DNA from: Charina bottae
Taxonomy: Eukaryota; Chordata; Lepidosauria; Squamata; Charinaidae
Reading direction: 5' to 3'
Assembly: GCA_023362775.1 (NCBI GenBank)
Contig: JALMGJ010000003.1
Coordinates: 49,962,416-50,026,415 of the forward strand
Length of the DNA: 64,000 bases
Part shown: one piece after another, positions 12,358-22,855 of the stretch
Layout of the letters: each line of letters opens with the position of its first letter
How positions within the stretch are numbered: position 1 is the first letter of the stretch
Position numbers and translations under genes: made by a program
The notes under the pieces: generated by a model
The model's database searches: none
What the model was told of the DNA's origin: nothing
The model's input: only the letters and a program-made list of their open reading frames with translations

Positions 12358-12920
12358 AGCTGTAGGCCTCCGAAAAATTCTGCAAATTACTTGGGAAGAT
12401 AGGCGGACTAATGTTAGCGTATTAGAAGAAGCGAAAACCACCAGCACTGAAACAATGATCATCCAACATCAACTTCGCTGGACCGGTCATGTTGTTCGAA
12501 TGCCTGACCATCGTCTTCCAAAGCAGCTACTTTACTCCCAACTTAAGAATGGAAAACGGAATATTGGTGGACAGCAAAAGAGATTCAAAGATACTCTCAA
12601 AGCTAATTTAAAAAAATGTAATATCAGCATTGAGAACTGGGAAGCCCTAACACATGAGCGTTTCAATTGGAGGTCAGCCTTTATTAATGGTGCTATGGAC
12701 TTTGAAGAAGCACGAGTACAGGGCAAAAGGGAGAAAAGAGCTAAAAGGAAGGCACGTCAGGCAAACCCTCATCATGACCATCTCCCACCCAGAAATCTAT
12801 GCCCTCATTGTGGGAGGTTGTGCGGATCCAGAATTGGCCTTTATAGCCACTTACGGATCCACTGTTAAAATTTTACCTTTGGAAGACAATCTTACTCGGC
12901 TACGAGCGATCGCCAATGAA
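12358..12920 (+). mobile_element. 5'-truncated LINE 3' end (RTE/Vingi-like), same family as 61.5-63.8 kb
   Basis: Encodes the last part of the reverse-transcriptase ORF, from the GLRKILQITWEDRR region to a C-terminal C2H2 finger (C-x2-C-x12-H-x3-H) and stop at 12866-12868. The protein is nearly identical to the C-terminus of the large minus-strand copy at 61.5 kb; only scattered substitutions are seen. The short 3' UTR ends near gccaatga at 12920. The clade is not settled: the GHVVRMPD segment resembles RTE-like thumb regions. This is a young, dead-on-arrival insertion. Confidence 0.85.
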
Positions 12921-14552
12921 GGGGCAACTTGAAACCATTTCAAGTTTCAGCACCAGGTAGAGCCTTATTTTAATGCCTACAGCCCTCCCACATTCCATTC
13001 TGGAATTCTGGGAGCAAAGATTTTGGGACTTCCGCGCTGTTCTTTCCCCAACCTCCACTCCTGGTGAGGTCACAACAGCTTTCACTTTTTTGTAACCTTT
13101 GAGTTACTTAAACAGAAGCGTGAACTCCTAAAGAATTTGAAAGTTCTCTTTCACGAAGTGTGTTTTAGGATTGCCTGTCGAGAGCTTTCAGCCTCAGCGA
13201 GTCTCGGATTAAATCAGCCCCTTATATTGGAAGCTGAAGAGTTAAAATAGCTGGACGGCTGTCAAGAGTGTGACTGTTGGCGCTGAGTCCGTTTGGAAGA
13301 AGTCGCCGTTTGCCCCTAGAGATACCGCCGATAATTCAGGAAACCTGCCCCTTCTTCCACCCCCGCCTCGGATCATAAGAGTCCATTTGACTCCCCACCA
13401 CAGATGACCAAAAAGAGATGGAAAACTCCCATCGACCAGGAAGAGCAGGCAGGGTAAACTTTATGAGTTCCTGGCGGGAATTGGCCCAAACGTGACTCTT
13501 TTTGAAGGCTGGAGCGGAAGAGCAGAAGGAATTTTTATGTTTTTTTTTTAAATAGTTCTCTTGGAAAGGTGCGCTGTGGTTCCAGGGGACACCAAAGCGG
13601 CCTCCGCGCCGCGCCCGAGGAAGCGTTTTTAAAGAAATGCAGACCACCGCCCGCCCCTCTCCCCGCGGACAGATCAGAAAGCAGCAAGACAAGGCCCACG
13701 AGCCGAAAGAAGTGCCTCTTTTGTTTTCAAGTTCGGCGTCCCTCAGCCGGGGGCTGCAGCAAGTTTGCTACAGAAAAACCGCGAAGGAGGCGGCAGGCGC
13801 GTGGGCTGGCGGGCGGGTGCGCGCGGAGATGAAAGTCTTTTCGCTCAGCCCTCGCGAGGGTCCCAAGCAATCCAAGCCGCGGATTCCAAAGGGAGTCCCT
13901 CCGACTCGCAAAGCTCGGCCACCGCAGCTCGATCCTACAGCGCCGGACTCGGAAGAGTCCTTCTTTGATGTCAGCAGGACTTGCTTCCCAGTAACAGGAA
14001 CACCAGGAGGCTGCGGCAGCCTCTACCTCCCGCCCCCGCGTTTCCCCCTCCCGGGAAGCTCTTTGCTGAGCAACAGGATTCTCGAGGGCGGAGGGGAGGG
14101 CGCGAGAGGCGGAGGAAGGAGGGTCACGTGAGCGTCAGCCCATCACACCCCTCCCCCGCCTCCTCTAGAGCCAGGTGCCAGGAGGCAGCAGCAACCCAAG
14201 AGTCCACACTGAGGACTCTATTCCCGCGTATTAAAGAGGTGAGATGGAGTGGGGGGGGGGAGTTAGAACGCTACTTCGAGTCTTCGACTCCTGATTGGCC
14301 ACGTCCCCTGGAATCAGGCGACATTCTTCCGGGAAAAGCAAGAACTAAACATCACTCCCTTTCTTCGCGGGAGGGAAAGGTCGCTTCTCCCTCAACGAGC
14401 CTTGTCTTAAAGTTGGCCCTTCGGAGTGCCGCGCCCCCCCTTTCCTATTCAGGCTTGGTATCTCCCGATGCGGGACACCTTCCCCTCCTCCTTGTCCGGT
14501 TCCTCCAACCCTGCCAGAGCGCTTAAGCGGGTAACCAGATATTCAAAAACAA

Positions 14553-14559
14553 TACGTCA
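14553..14559 (+). promoter_or_regulatory. CRE-like motif TACGTCA
   Basis: TACGTCA lies about 180 bp upstream of the proximal AP-1 octamer, in the JUN upstream region. A single motif match; function is inferred. Confidence 0.35.
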
Positions 14560-14589
14560 GCCCACAATGCCCTGCACGGAACCCAGGCA

Positions 14590-14597
14590 TTACCTCA
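14590..14597 (+). promoter_or_regulatory. distal AP-1/ATF site (jun2TRE-like, TTACCTCA)
   Basis: TTACCTCA matches the known distal TRE-like element of the mammalian JUN promoter in sequence, and its distance from the proximal site (about 147 bp) is similar. It is known to bind c-Jun/ATF2 dimers in mammals; conservation of function is inferred. Confidence 0.65.
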
Positions 14598-14716
14598 TCC
14601 CACAATGCCGTGCGAAAAGGGGCTGAGAAACTTCTTGGGGTGGGGTGGCCATGGAGATGGGCGCCTTTGCAACAGGCTGGCCCAACCGCCCTCCTCCCCC
14701 TGAGAGGCGGCGGCAG

Positions 14717-14721
14717 CCAAT
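14717..14721 (+). promoter_or_regulatory. CCAAT box of JUN promoter
   Basis: agCCAATggg sits about 16 bp before the proximal AP-1 octamer, as in mammalian JUN promoters, where this box binds NF-Y-type factors. Confidence 0.7.
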
Positions 14722-14736
14722 GGGAAGGCCCCGGGG

Positions 14737-14744
14737 TGACATCA
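14737..14744 (+). promoter_or_regulatory. proximal AP-1 site (jun1TRE, TGACATCA)
   Basis: The octamer TGACATCA is the variant AP-1/ATF site through which JUN autoregulates in mammals. It is followed four bases on by the MEF2 site, in the same order and spacing as the mammalian promoter. Confidence 0.85.
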
Positions 14745-14748
14745 TGGG

Positions 14749-14758
14749 CTATTTTTAG
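14749..14758 (+). promoter_or_regulatory. MEF2 site CTATTTTTAG
   Basis: A perfect MEF2 consensus (YTAWWWWTAR read on either strand) at the position known in JUN promoters. By analogy with the mammalian map (AP-1 octamer at about -72), transcription should begin near 14809. Confidence 0.85.
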
Positions 14759-14808
14759 TGGGTTACTGCTCGCTGATAAGTGTTGGGCTCCACGCTGGGA
14801 AAGAGCTC

Positions 14809-15823
14809 AGAGTGGGATTGAGTGGCGGCAGGAGAAGCGACGGTGGCAGCGCTCCTGTCCGGCAAGAGAAGAACTCCCAGCGGCCACAGCAGGGCCAGTT
14901 TCTGTTCCAGACGCAAGCAGGGCCCGGGGGGCTGTTGCTGAGAACCGACGTTCAGAGGAAGAGCCGGCTCTCCCTTGTTACAAAGTCGGGTCGGGGTTGC
15001 TGCGGTCCCCCTGCCGGAGCGCGAAGGCTGAACTTGCCCGGGCGTCCCCTCCTTTGGAGCGCTGAGCGCCTGATTCCTGGACCGCTTCAGCTCTTCTCTT
15101 CTGTATCCTGAAGTTGCCGAGCGTGGGAATCTCCTCCTTCTCCACCCCACCCCCCAGCCACACTGAAGCAAGAAGCGGGGTGATCTACTTGTGGCAACTT
15201 TTTTTCTTTGCTTTTCTGGCTGGGACTGAGGTGACCCGCTTTTGACAGCCGCTGCGGAAAGGAGAGGACTCAGACAAGTGGGTTTGAAACTCGGAAACGC
15301 TCCAGACCGACCCAGGACACTCCCACGGGGAGCGCGAAGGGGCGGAGGAGAAAAAAAGGACTCAAAAAGTTTCTGGACCCCATCCTTGCTCCAAGCGATA
15401 AAGAGGTCCCCCGAAGGTGTCAACGGCATTACCTCGTGGATTCCTTGGGCTGAGAAGGGATTCTGCATTTGAAAAATAACTTCTATTTGGGTCTTCCCCC
15501 ATCCCTTCCCAAGACTCACAGTTGGGAACTGGTGCGCATGCTGGGTCTTTGAAGTGAAACCCTGTTTATCGAACCTGATTTTTTTCTAGCCAAGCTGGGG
15601 GAGAAAACGGGGGACCCAAGCCAATGCCTTGTTGCAAAAAAGTAAGACTTTAATTGATCACTTTTGAACTGTGTTTTCATTGTTGAAAGAATATTAGTGT
15701 TATAAGAATTGCTCCTATTTAATAACTGTTACAGCTGTGAACTTCTTTAAGACATAACAAGCCAGCTTCCTTTCCTAGGTCTGTTTTTGGGCTATAGGTG
15801 AACAAACTTGTGGACTGTATTCT
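14809..15823 (+). other. JUN: JUN 5' UTR (start site inferred)
   Basis: About 1 kb of GC-rich leader between the inferred start site and the JUN start codon, comparable with the long mammalian JUN leader. The start is placed by homology of promoter element order and could be off by tens of bases. No splice structure is evident, in line with JUN being a single-exon gene. Confidence 0.6.
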
Positions 15824-16768
15824 ATGACTGCAAAGATGGAACCTACATTCTATGATGATGCCATAAATGCTACCTTTGTGCAGCCAGAAAGTGGTACTTA
15901 TGGATATAATAATCCCAAGGTTCTGAAGCAGAACATGACGCTCAATCTGGCTGACCCTTCCAGTAACCTCAAGCCCCACTTGAGGAACAAGAATGCTGAT
16001 ATCCTGACCTCTCCAGATGTAGGCCTCCTCAAGCTGGCTTCTCCTGAACTAGAAAGACTGATCATTCAGTCAGGCAATGGACTGATCACCACCACTCCAA
16101 CCCCAACCCAGTTCCTCTGTCCCAAAAATGTCACCGATGAGCAAGAAGGCTTTGCTGAAGGCTTTGTCAGGGCACTAGCAGAGCTACACAATCAAAACAC
16201 CATGCCGAGTGTTACCTCTGCTGCTCAACCTACGAACACGGGCATGGCCCCTGTCTCTTCCATGGCTGGAAACAGTGGCTTCAGTGCCAGCTTGCACAGC
16301 GAGCCACCCGTCTATGCTAACCTCAGTAATTTCAATCCTAGTGCACTCAATACGGTGCCTTCCTACAATGCAAACAACCTGGGCTTTCCTTCACAACATC
16401 ATCTGAACCCCCAGATGCCGGTGCAGCATCCGCGCCTCCAAGCTCTGAAGGAAGAGCCTCAGACTGTCCCAGAAATGCCTGGAGAGACTCCTCCCCTGTC
16501 CCCTATTGACATGGAATCCCAGGAAAGGATCAAGGCAGAGAGGAAGCGCATGAGAAACCGAATTGCAGCCTCCAAGTGCCGGAAAAGGAAGTTGGAGCGG
16601 ATTGCCAGGTTGGAAGAAAAAGTAAAAACTTTGAAAGCCCAGAACTCAGAACTAGCGTCTACTGCCAACATGCTGCGAGAGCAGGTTGCACAGCTGAAGC
16701 AGAAGGTCATGAATCACGTCAATAGTGGATGCCAGCTAATGCTCACACAGCAGTTGCAAACTTTTTGA
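15824..16768 (+). CDS. JUN: transcription factor c-Jun (AP-1 subunit), intronless
   Basis: A complete single-exon 314-residue c-Jun, close to the chicken length and shorter than the 331-residue human form. It starts MTAKMEP, the conserved N-terminus. The delta/JNK-docking region spans about residues 30-57. The JNK target sites Ser63, Ser73, Thr91 and Thr93 keep the mammalian numbering, each followed by Pro. The GSK3/priming region is ETPPLSP at 221-227 (Thr222, Ser226). The bZIP basic region is at about 235-260, with [11 protein letters not shown] including the redox-sensitive Cys252. The leucine zipper has Leu at 263, 270, 277, 284 and 291. The C-terminus ends in LTQQLQTF. The protein acts in the nucleus as a homodimer or with Fos/ATF partners at TRE/CRE sites. 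The 17-residue difference from human lies in the middle, between the activation and bZIP domains. No break or missing residue is seen. Confidence 0.99.
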   Translation: MTAKMEPTFYDDAINATFVQPESGTYGYNNPKVLKQNMTLNLADPSSNLKPHLRNKNADILTSPDVGLLKLASPELERLIIQSGNGLITTTPTPTQFLCPKNVTDEQEGFAEGFVRALAELHNQNTMPSVTSAAQPTNTGMAPVSSMAGNSGFSASLHSEPPVYANLSNFNPSALNTVPSYNANNLGFPSQHHLNPQMPVQHPRLQALKEEPQTVPEMPGETPPLSPIDMESQERIKAERKRMRNRIAASKCRKRKLERIARLEEKVKTLKAQNSELASTANMLREQVAQLKQKVMNHVNSGCQLMLTQQLQTF

Positions 16769-17025
16769 AAAGACTGAAATGTAACTTTATGATGGGGAGA
16801 AATTAAGGAGAGGAGTTTCGGAGGCAGAACACTCACTTGTGGGTGGAAAGAAAAGGCTGAAAGGCATTGATTCCGAAGACTGCCCCCCCCCCCAGTCAAA
16901 TGCATGTGTGGAGAGACTGGTGTGCCTTCTGGCTGAGGTGGTGGCATATCAGTTGACAGAACAGCTCAGCAAGACAGCTGAGCTGCTCCAGCTCAGATAA
17001 GGCATGGACGCCTTGTGTTTTTCTT

Positions 17026-17056
<31 letters not shown>

Positions 17057-17415
17057 AACATTGACCAAGACTTGCATGGACCTAACATTAAATGATCATT
17101 CAGTATTAAAGGTTAAACTGCAGTAGATACTGTAGATGGCTTTCTCTTAGTACTCCTTTTTTTAAACAAAAATGGGGAGGGAGTTTTTGGGAGGCTAACA
17201 ACAGAAACTGAGCTATACTGCCTGTCTGAGTTGTGTATGTACATATATATTTTTATTTTATGACAACTGATTAATGTCAAGTAAAACTACTTCATGACTT
17301 TGTAAGTTATTTTTTATGTTCATTTGGGTTCCACCCAGTATTGTTTGTAAATAAGAGATTTTTTAGCAACTTTTGAGTTTTTTCCATTTGTAATAAAGTA
17401 TATAATTTTTTTAAT
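16769..17415 (+). other. JUN: JUN 3' UTR with poly(A) signal
   Basis: AU-rich 3' UTR. The segment from about 17300 to 17400 (gtaagttattttttatg, ttgggttccacccagtatt, ttgtaaataagag) is strongly reminiscent of the mammalian JUN 3' UTR. AATAAA at 17392-17397 is the likely main poly(A) signal; a second AATAAA at 18394-18399 could serve a longer form. A CT microsatellite at about 17023-17051 and a C-run at about 16883-16893 lie within it. Confidence 0.8.
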
Positions 17416-17504
17416 GTTTATTTCTGAAACAGAAGAAAGGGTTGATCTTATTTAAGAAAGCACCACTAATACTTTATCCACTTTCTTTGATTAGTATCAT
17501 TTAG

Positions 17505-17590
17505 ATTTCAATTCTGCACACACTTACCTAGGAGCAAGTCTTATTAAATTCAGTGGGGCTTACTGCTGAGTAGACATGCATAAAAGGATA
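17505..17590. repeat. short palindromic dispersed repeat (MITE-like)
   Basis: Near-palindromic: left ctgcacacacttacctaggagcaagtc-type arm and right gcttactgctgagtagacatgca-type arm around attcagtgggg. This looks like a common reptile MITE-like unit. The family name is not known to me and the boundaries are approximate. Confidence 0.45.
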
Positions 17591-17682
17591 CTTGTAAGTC
17601 AAGCATACACAGGATCAAGTTTTGGTTAAATGTTAAAACTCTACTGAAGAGTGGGGTGAGAAACTCTTCTTTGATTTTCACA

Positions 17683-17775
17683 TACTGTAACAACCATTTT
17701 AAAAGTCTTGTGGTACTCCTGTTATAATAAAGCTATTGGTCTTTGGGGTGCCATAAGACTCCTTGTGTTCTAATT
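17683..17775 (+). repeat. dispersed repeat copy 1 (gtctttgGggtgccataaga type)
   Basis: Ends with ataaagctattggtctttggggtgccataagactcc. The same motif set occurs at about 24370-24455 and 42880-42965, all in + orientation, so it is a low-copy dispersed family. I cannot name the class. Confidence 0.5.
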
Positions 17776-19000
17776 CCCGGGTGGGCATATTTTTAAGAGC
17801 ATCAAATTTACATGCCTAGTTTACTAACAAATGTTAGATGGAAAAGACACAAAGACTTCCACATTCAGGGATTTGTTTCAAGAACTGTCTTCATCTTAAG
17901 GGCATAATTTAGGGAAGTTGTTGTATTACTAGAAAAAAACTGGGCACCAGAAATGCTTGACAATCTATTGCAAATAATTCAGAGATCTACTGGTAGATTC
18001 TAATTTTTTTGCCTACCCCTGCTTTTAACTGGAATACAAGAGGACATCTCAGTGACCCCCTGTGGTAGGAAAAAAGAGCTGCTATCTAATCTGACTTTAA
18101 ACTTGTATGGTCTGCTCCACAAACAGCTATTGATACCATTTTAACAGAAGTGAAGAAAAGTTGGTAAAGTTATTCTGTATCTACATACTTGTAGAATAAG
18201 CTTTATTAAGTATAACTGGCCATTTCCCAATTACATGTTCTTTTGTTAAGGAAATATTATTGATGGCATTTGGAAGAAATGACTGTTTTTAAAAACAGAG
18301 CCTTCAATTGGGCATTTGTCACCTTTCTGTTTTCTTATTTTTTTGATAAAAATGGTCTCTGTTCATGAGTATTTAGGACTATGCCTGTTGTCCAATAAAA
18401 TCATTCTATTAATCTTTCAACAAATTTGAATTCCTTTTCCCTCTTTTGGTGGTGGTTCTTTAAAACTATAAATTATTTCACAACAGATGAGAGGGAAAAA
18501 TGTAATTTAAACTGGATAATGTGCCTTGGAATTTGGGAAGTAAAATTCACAATAGTAAAGGAGATACTGCTTTTATAATAGCAAGTTTTATGGCATGAAG
18601 TAATAATAAAATGCCATGATCTTAATTCCCCTGACACAAACAAAGCTTACTCACAACAGAACATACCAAAATACATGTCCAGGGCTAATCCTAAAATAAA
18701 ATGTGCCAAATTGACTAACAGTGTTAGTGCTTGATCAATTGCCTTATAAATTTCATTGGAAAGACTGATGTTATCTGTGTCTATGAGAAAATTAGTCTTG
18801 TCAAAGATGTAACCCTAAGTGCATTTGTTAGAGGGTAAATGCTATAATCCTTGTTTCTAAATGCATTATATTTAAATACAGTATATTTAATGGGAGAGTC
18901 TCAATTACACCTAGGATTACAGTCATTCTTGCCAGATTTCCTTACAATCAGGCCTCATCAATTGCAATGGGGCATATGTCCTTAACAGTAGGATAAAACT
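17776..19000. other. JUN downstream flank, no gene seen
   Basis: AT-rich unique-looking sequence; it may include an extended JUN 3' UTR up to the AATAAA at 18394. No repeat recognised. Confidence 0.45.
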
Positions 19001-19029
19001 GTGTACATGTTGAGATACAAGCCTCCTCG

Positions 19030-19200
19030 AGTTCAGCAGGACTTACAAGCATATGACCTTGAGCTGGACCTACTCAGTATTTGGATGGCAGGCCACCAGG
19101 AAATCTCTGGGTTGTAGACTACTTCAGGAAATTAAAAAAAAAGCCAACCAATCCTGCATTAATGCCAAGAAAATATAGATGTGGCCATGTCACCAGGAGC
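19030..19200 (+). mobile_element. 5S rRNA-derived SINE
   Basis: Contains gttcagcaggactt...ggacctactcagtatttggatggcaggccacc, aligned with the 5S rRNA internal control region (AGCAGGGTC, GGTTAGTACTTGGATGGGAGACC), followed by a non-5S body. Orientation + by this match. Diverged. Confidence 0.6.
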
Positions 19201-19850
19201 TGACCTCCACTAGAGAGAGATTTTACTTTTATAAGAAAGTTTAGTTGGCTACTGAGTTCAATTGGAGTTACTTCCATTTGTCTCTGGAAAATTGTTTAAA
19301 GCATTCAATTGTAAATTTGAAGATGAAAGAAATAAGTGGGCTACCCTAGTCGCTATCTCTATTTTAGAGTGGAATGAGATTTGCAATATTTGTTCCTTTA
19401 CCTCATGACAAGTTCATCAGGTACACCTTTTCTAATGGCTGCAGTAAGGAAACATTTCAGCAGTTTGATTCCTGCTGCCAAGCTGCAGATGATGTTTTGG
19501 CAGTGATGTTATTATTTCTCTGAAAAAGTTTCCTCACTGAGCGATAAGTTAGCATGAACTTAGAAGTAGATTCTGCCTCTATCCTTTGTGGTTTTGGAAA
19601 CCGGTCTACAGACTTATTGTATGTTCAAAAACACAGGTAACTCTTATTTCATGCAGGTTTTCCCTGCTAAATTTCTGCCTGTTGTGCAGCTGTTAAAAAT
19701 AAACAAGCAGGTGCAGCTAAGAAATATTTTCAGACCATTTGAAATGCAGTGTACCTAAGTAGCACAATGCAACTATTTTAAATTTTCTCCAAAGGAGTGG
19801 TTTTGTTCAGTCTTTACAATTGCATCTTTCTATAAAATAGGCTGAAATTT

Positions 19851-20137
19851 ATGTATGTATGTATGTATGTATGTATGTATGTATGTATGTATGTATGTAT
19901 TTAATTTTTATCCCGCCTTTATTGTTTTTATAAATAACTCAAGGCAGCGAACATACCTAATACTCCTTCCTCCTCCTATTTTCCCCACAACAACAACCCT
20001 GTGAGGTGAGTTGGGCTGAGAGAGAGTGACTGGCCCAAGGTCACCCAGCCGGCTTTCATGCCTAAGGCGGGACTAGAATTCACAAACTCCTGGTTTCTAG
20101 CCCAGCACCTTAACCACTAGACCAAACTGGCTCACAT
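19851..20137 (-). mobile_element. CORE-type tRNA SINE, full-length, with (ATGT)n tail
   Basis: On the minus strand: tRNA-like head from 20137 (gagccagtttggtctagtggttaag, A box), B-box-like tctagtcccgcc, CORE-like ggctgggtgaccttgggccagtcac, ctcacagggttgttg, and an L2-like 3' end cttgagttatttataaaaacaataaaggcggg. The tail has become a 50-bp ATGT microsatellite at 19851-19900. This is the reference copy for the partial copies at 6.2, 29.9, 41.8 and 43.3 kb. Confidence 0.85.
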
Positions 20138-21649
20138 ATAATAGTGACAATTATATAATAATAACAATTATATGATAATAGTGGCAATTGGCTGTACCCT
20201 ATATTTAATGGTAGTTAATTATATGAAAAGTTGTGAAACAAGGGGTTAACCAGGATGACTGTACTTTGTTGGGTGTCCCTAGTGCTGACACAGCAAGCTG
20301 GAAAGCAAGTTGATTCTGACCATCTGTAGGAACAGGCAACCGAAGGGCAGAACAAGCATAAAACTCAGCTGGGTGTGGCTTTGCTGCTCCTCAACAAGTG
20401 CCAACTAGCAAAACAAACAGCCTACCTGGAAAGGTAAAGCTCTAACTTTCAAGCATACTTGTGTTGTGCAAGAGATTTTATAGTTCTAAAAATTCCATGT
20501 CACTCTGAATGGGAGCAGACTGCCCTGATTTAATCTCAGTGTTTCTAAACTCCCTTGACATTTCCAGGAATGTCTTCTCATTCTACCCCCTTTTTAAGGC
20601 TGTCCACTGATTCACCTTTTTTTAGTTGGTTTCCAAATAGCAGTACCCATACAAAAATAAAATACTGGAAAAGTTCAGTGCAAATTAAAAGGAGGGATTC
20701 TTAAGGATTCCAGTGAGCATTTTTAAGCCAAGAAAAAGACTGCTTGAATTTTTCCAAATACAGCAGATGCCAACCGTTCGCCAATGCGCTTGGGGTCCCA
20801 GGACAAATGGACCATTTCGGAGGATGCTTGGTCCTGGATTTTGTGTTTTGGCATTACTCTTGTATCTTTATGACTGGATTTGCACAACGTATTGAATCAT
20901 AAACTAACCATGTGGGCCTATGTTCACAAAACACAGTAAGTTAAAATAGAGTTGGCTAATTGCATCCCAGTGGCTGGGTGTGAGACAGAATCTATGACTC
21001 AGTTAACCATGGGCAAACGTATTGTGTGAACACAGCCCATGAGTTGTGCAAACCAAGTTGATGTGCTTAGTTTACGATTCAGTGAGTTGAACAAATCTGT
21101 GTCAGGTCAATTATCCATGGTTTAGCTTGTGTGAATGCACCTTACTATGAAGGATGGCAATGCAATCAATAAAAATTTTCCCCATATTTGAGTTACAGCA
21201 ATTGAAAAATGTTAACAGAATTATTTCAGTTAATCACAGAACTGTTAATGTTGCAGAAGCCCACATGGCCATTGACAACTTCAGAAGAAATGTAAAAATA
21301 AAAGTAGGAGAGTTATGTTTCTTTATTTTTAATAGACAGAAGCTCTCTAGATTGTAAAGATGCAAAACAGAAATCAACTGCAGAAGTGAGTGGCACTTGA
21401 AAGACTAACACATTTATTTTAGCGCTTGTTTTTATGGACTAAGGTTCACTTTACCACGTGCAGGACATACTGTCCTGTTACAGTTACTACATTTCACTTT
21501 TGAAAAAGGCAGCCCTCTGGAGCAGGGGTTCTTTGTTTATTATTTTTATTCGTGGCATTCTTTGCTGCTGTGCTCCAACAGTTCTAAGCAAGGGCCAAAT
21601 GTTAAAAGCAACAGTAAAATGGTACTAGTCAAAAGGGGAAGATGCTAAA
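20138..21649. other. intergenic, no gene seen
   Basis: Nothing recognised beyond short ataat-rich runs beside the SINE. Confidence 0.4.
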
Positions 21650-21930
21650 TCATACCTTCCCACAAACCCTCTCCCCCAGAGCCAAGTTTCCACCACTTTC
21701 CAGAACTTCATTAGGGAGTTCTTATAGTTCTTGTACATGAGGGCAGGCTGTTCTAAGGAGAGGTGCCACCACTGAGAAGGCCCTACCATGGGATCCATGC
21801 AGATGGAACTCTTTGGGGACAGGACCCTCAGCAAGGCCTCTCGCAAATGTCATGGGATGAGCAGATTCATTTTGGAGCATGAGATCTTGAAGATAACCAG
21901 GCCTTGAGCCCTGTTGATGTAATATGCCAT
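21650..21930 (-). mobile_element. L2-type LINE 3' fragment
   Basis: Contains gttctaaggagaggtgccaccactgagaaggccc, which parallels the segment near 31128-31160 of the larger L2 copy (agagggcgggtgctactgcagagaaggcccgcc), same orientation. Diverged, non-coding 3' region. Confidence 0.55.
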
Positions 21931-22179
21931 AGTGTAACATTTATTTCTAGTGCCTGGTTCTCTAGCACTATGAATTATTCATTAAACGAGTTAAGGTTCT
22001 TCTGGCTGCTCCCACCAGAGCTAAGTAAGCCTGAAATAGTTTTTCAAAATCTCAAGACCCTGCCATTAAATCAGCATTTGTTGTATGAAATCACAAATCT
22101 TTGCAAGCTAAATTGGTATTTTAAATATAATTACTTCTCTGACTATAAAAATGTTGTAAGCTTAATGAAGAGACTAATT

Positions 22180-22640
22180 CATAGCTTTCCAAACTGTGTG
22201 TCGTGACACACTACTGTGTTGCCAGCAGTGTCTCAGTGTGTCGCCAGACGACCCGGAAGCGCTGATTGCGCGGGAACCGGAAGAAGAGGCACCCCCGCCA
22301 ATCAGAGCACGCCAAAGGAGGGCAGAGAGGCGGGCCGAGCAGCGCAGACACCCACCGCTGCCGAAGAGTCCCCGTTGGAGTCCCGCCCAGCCCTTGCCGG
22401 TAAGCCTTGCCTCTCCGCCCCGTGATTGAGGCAGCCCCCACTGCTCGGCCCCGCACCGCAGCTATGCCGCCTGGCCCGGCCCGGCCCAGTTTTGTGAAAG
22501 AAATTTTTCCATGGGCCGGGCGGGCGGGGCTTGCAGGCGGGAGCCAATCGCGTGGGCCGGGGAGCCCTGTTGTTACTGTGTCGCGAAATGATGCATGTCT
22601 AAAAGGTGTGTCACCAACATGAAAAGTTTGGAAAGCTCTG
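22180..22640. mobile_element. hAT MITE copy B (461 bp, enlarged interior)
   Basis: Ends catagctttccaaac and gtttggaaagctctg. Perfect 8-bp TSD gactaatt (22172-22179 and 22641-22648). The interior is unusually long. It includes 22260-22350, which reads in one frame as ...AREPEEEAPPPIRARQRRAERRAEQRR and resembles residues 80-111 of the 427-codon ORF at 48.3 kb. It also includes a 20-bp module at 22536-22555 (ggagccaatcgcgtgg core) shared with the hAT at 2.7-3.2 kb. The right 80 bp matches copies D and G. Confidence 0.92.
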
Positions 22641-22789
22641 GACTAATTCATGGCTAGATCAAGCTAAGTTATAATGCAGTTAGTTTGGGGGATAGTGTGA
22701 ACCCAGACATGTGGTTTATAAACCATGATTTATGGTTTAGCATGATATTGAATCCAGGCATTATGGTTTATTCAGGCATTATGGTCTAT

Positions 22790-22855
22790 TAAGTCTACCA
22801 CGGTAGAGATGGGCGGGGATAAATCCAAATAATAAATAAATAAATTAAACAAGTA
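22790..22855 (+). mobile_element. L2-type LINE 3' tail
   Basis: The terminal module tctaccacggtagagatgggcggggataaat is followed by an AATA-rich tail; the 5' extent is unclear. Confidence 0.55.

Larger units (their letters stand above)
13560..15450. promoter_or_regulatory. CpG island over JUN promoter and 5' UTR
   Basis: GC- and CpG-rich sequence, in contrast to the AT-rich surroundings, spanning the JUN promoter and most of the 5' UTR. Long open frames on both strands here (for example 254 codons antisense at 14755-15519) come from base composition and lack any recognisable domain. No transposon is seen between about 12921 and 17500. Confidence 0.8.

Noticed and set aside
13569..14526. Several overlapping + strand frames of 60-181 codons upstream of JUN
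   Set aside because: Composition artefacts of the CpG island; they overlap in different frames and none has a recognisable motif.
14755..15519. 254-codon antisense open frame over the JUN leader
   Set aside because: Lies in the CpG island, has Ser/Arg/Pro-rich composition with no domain, and stops are rare there because of high GC.
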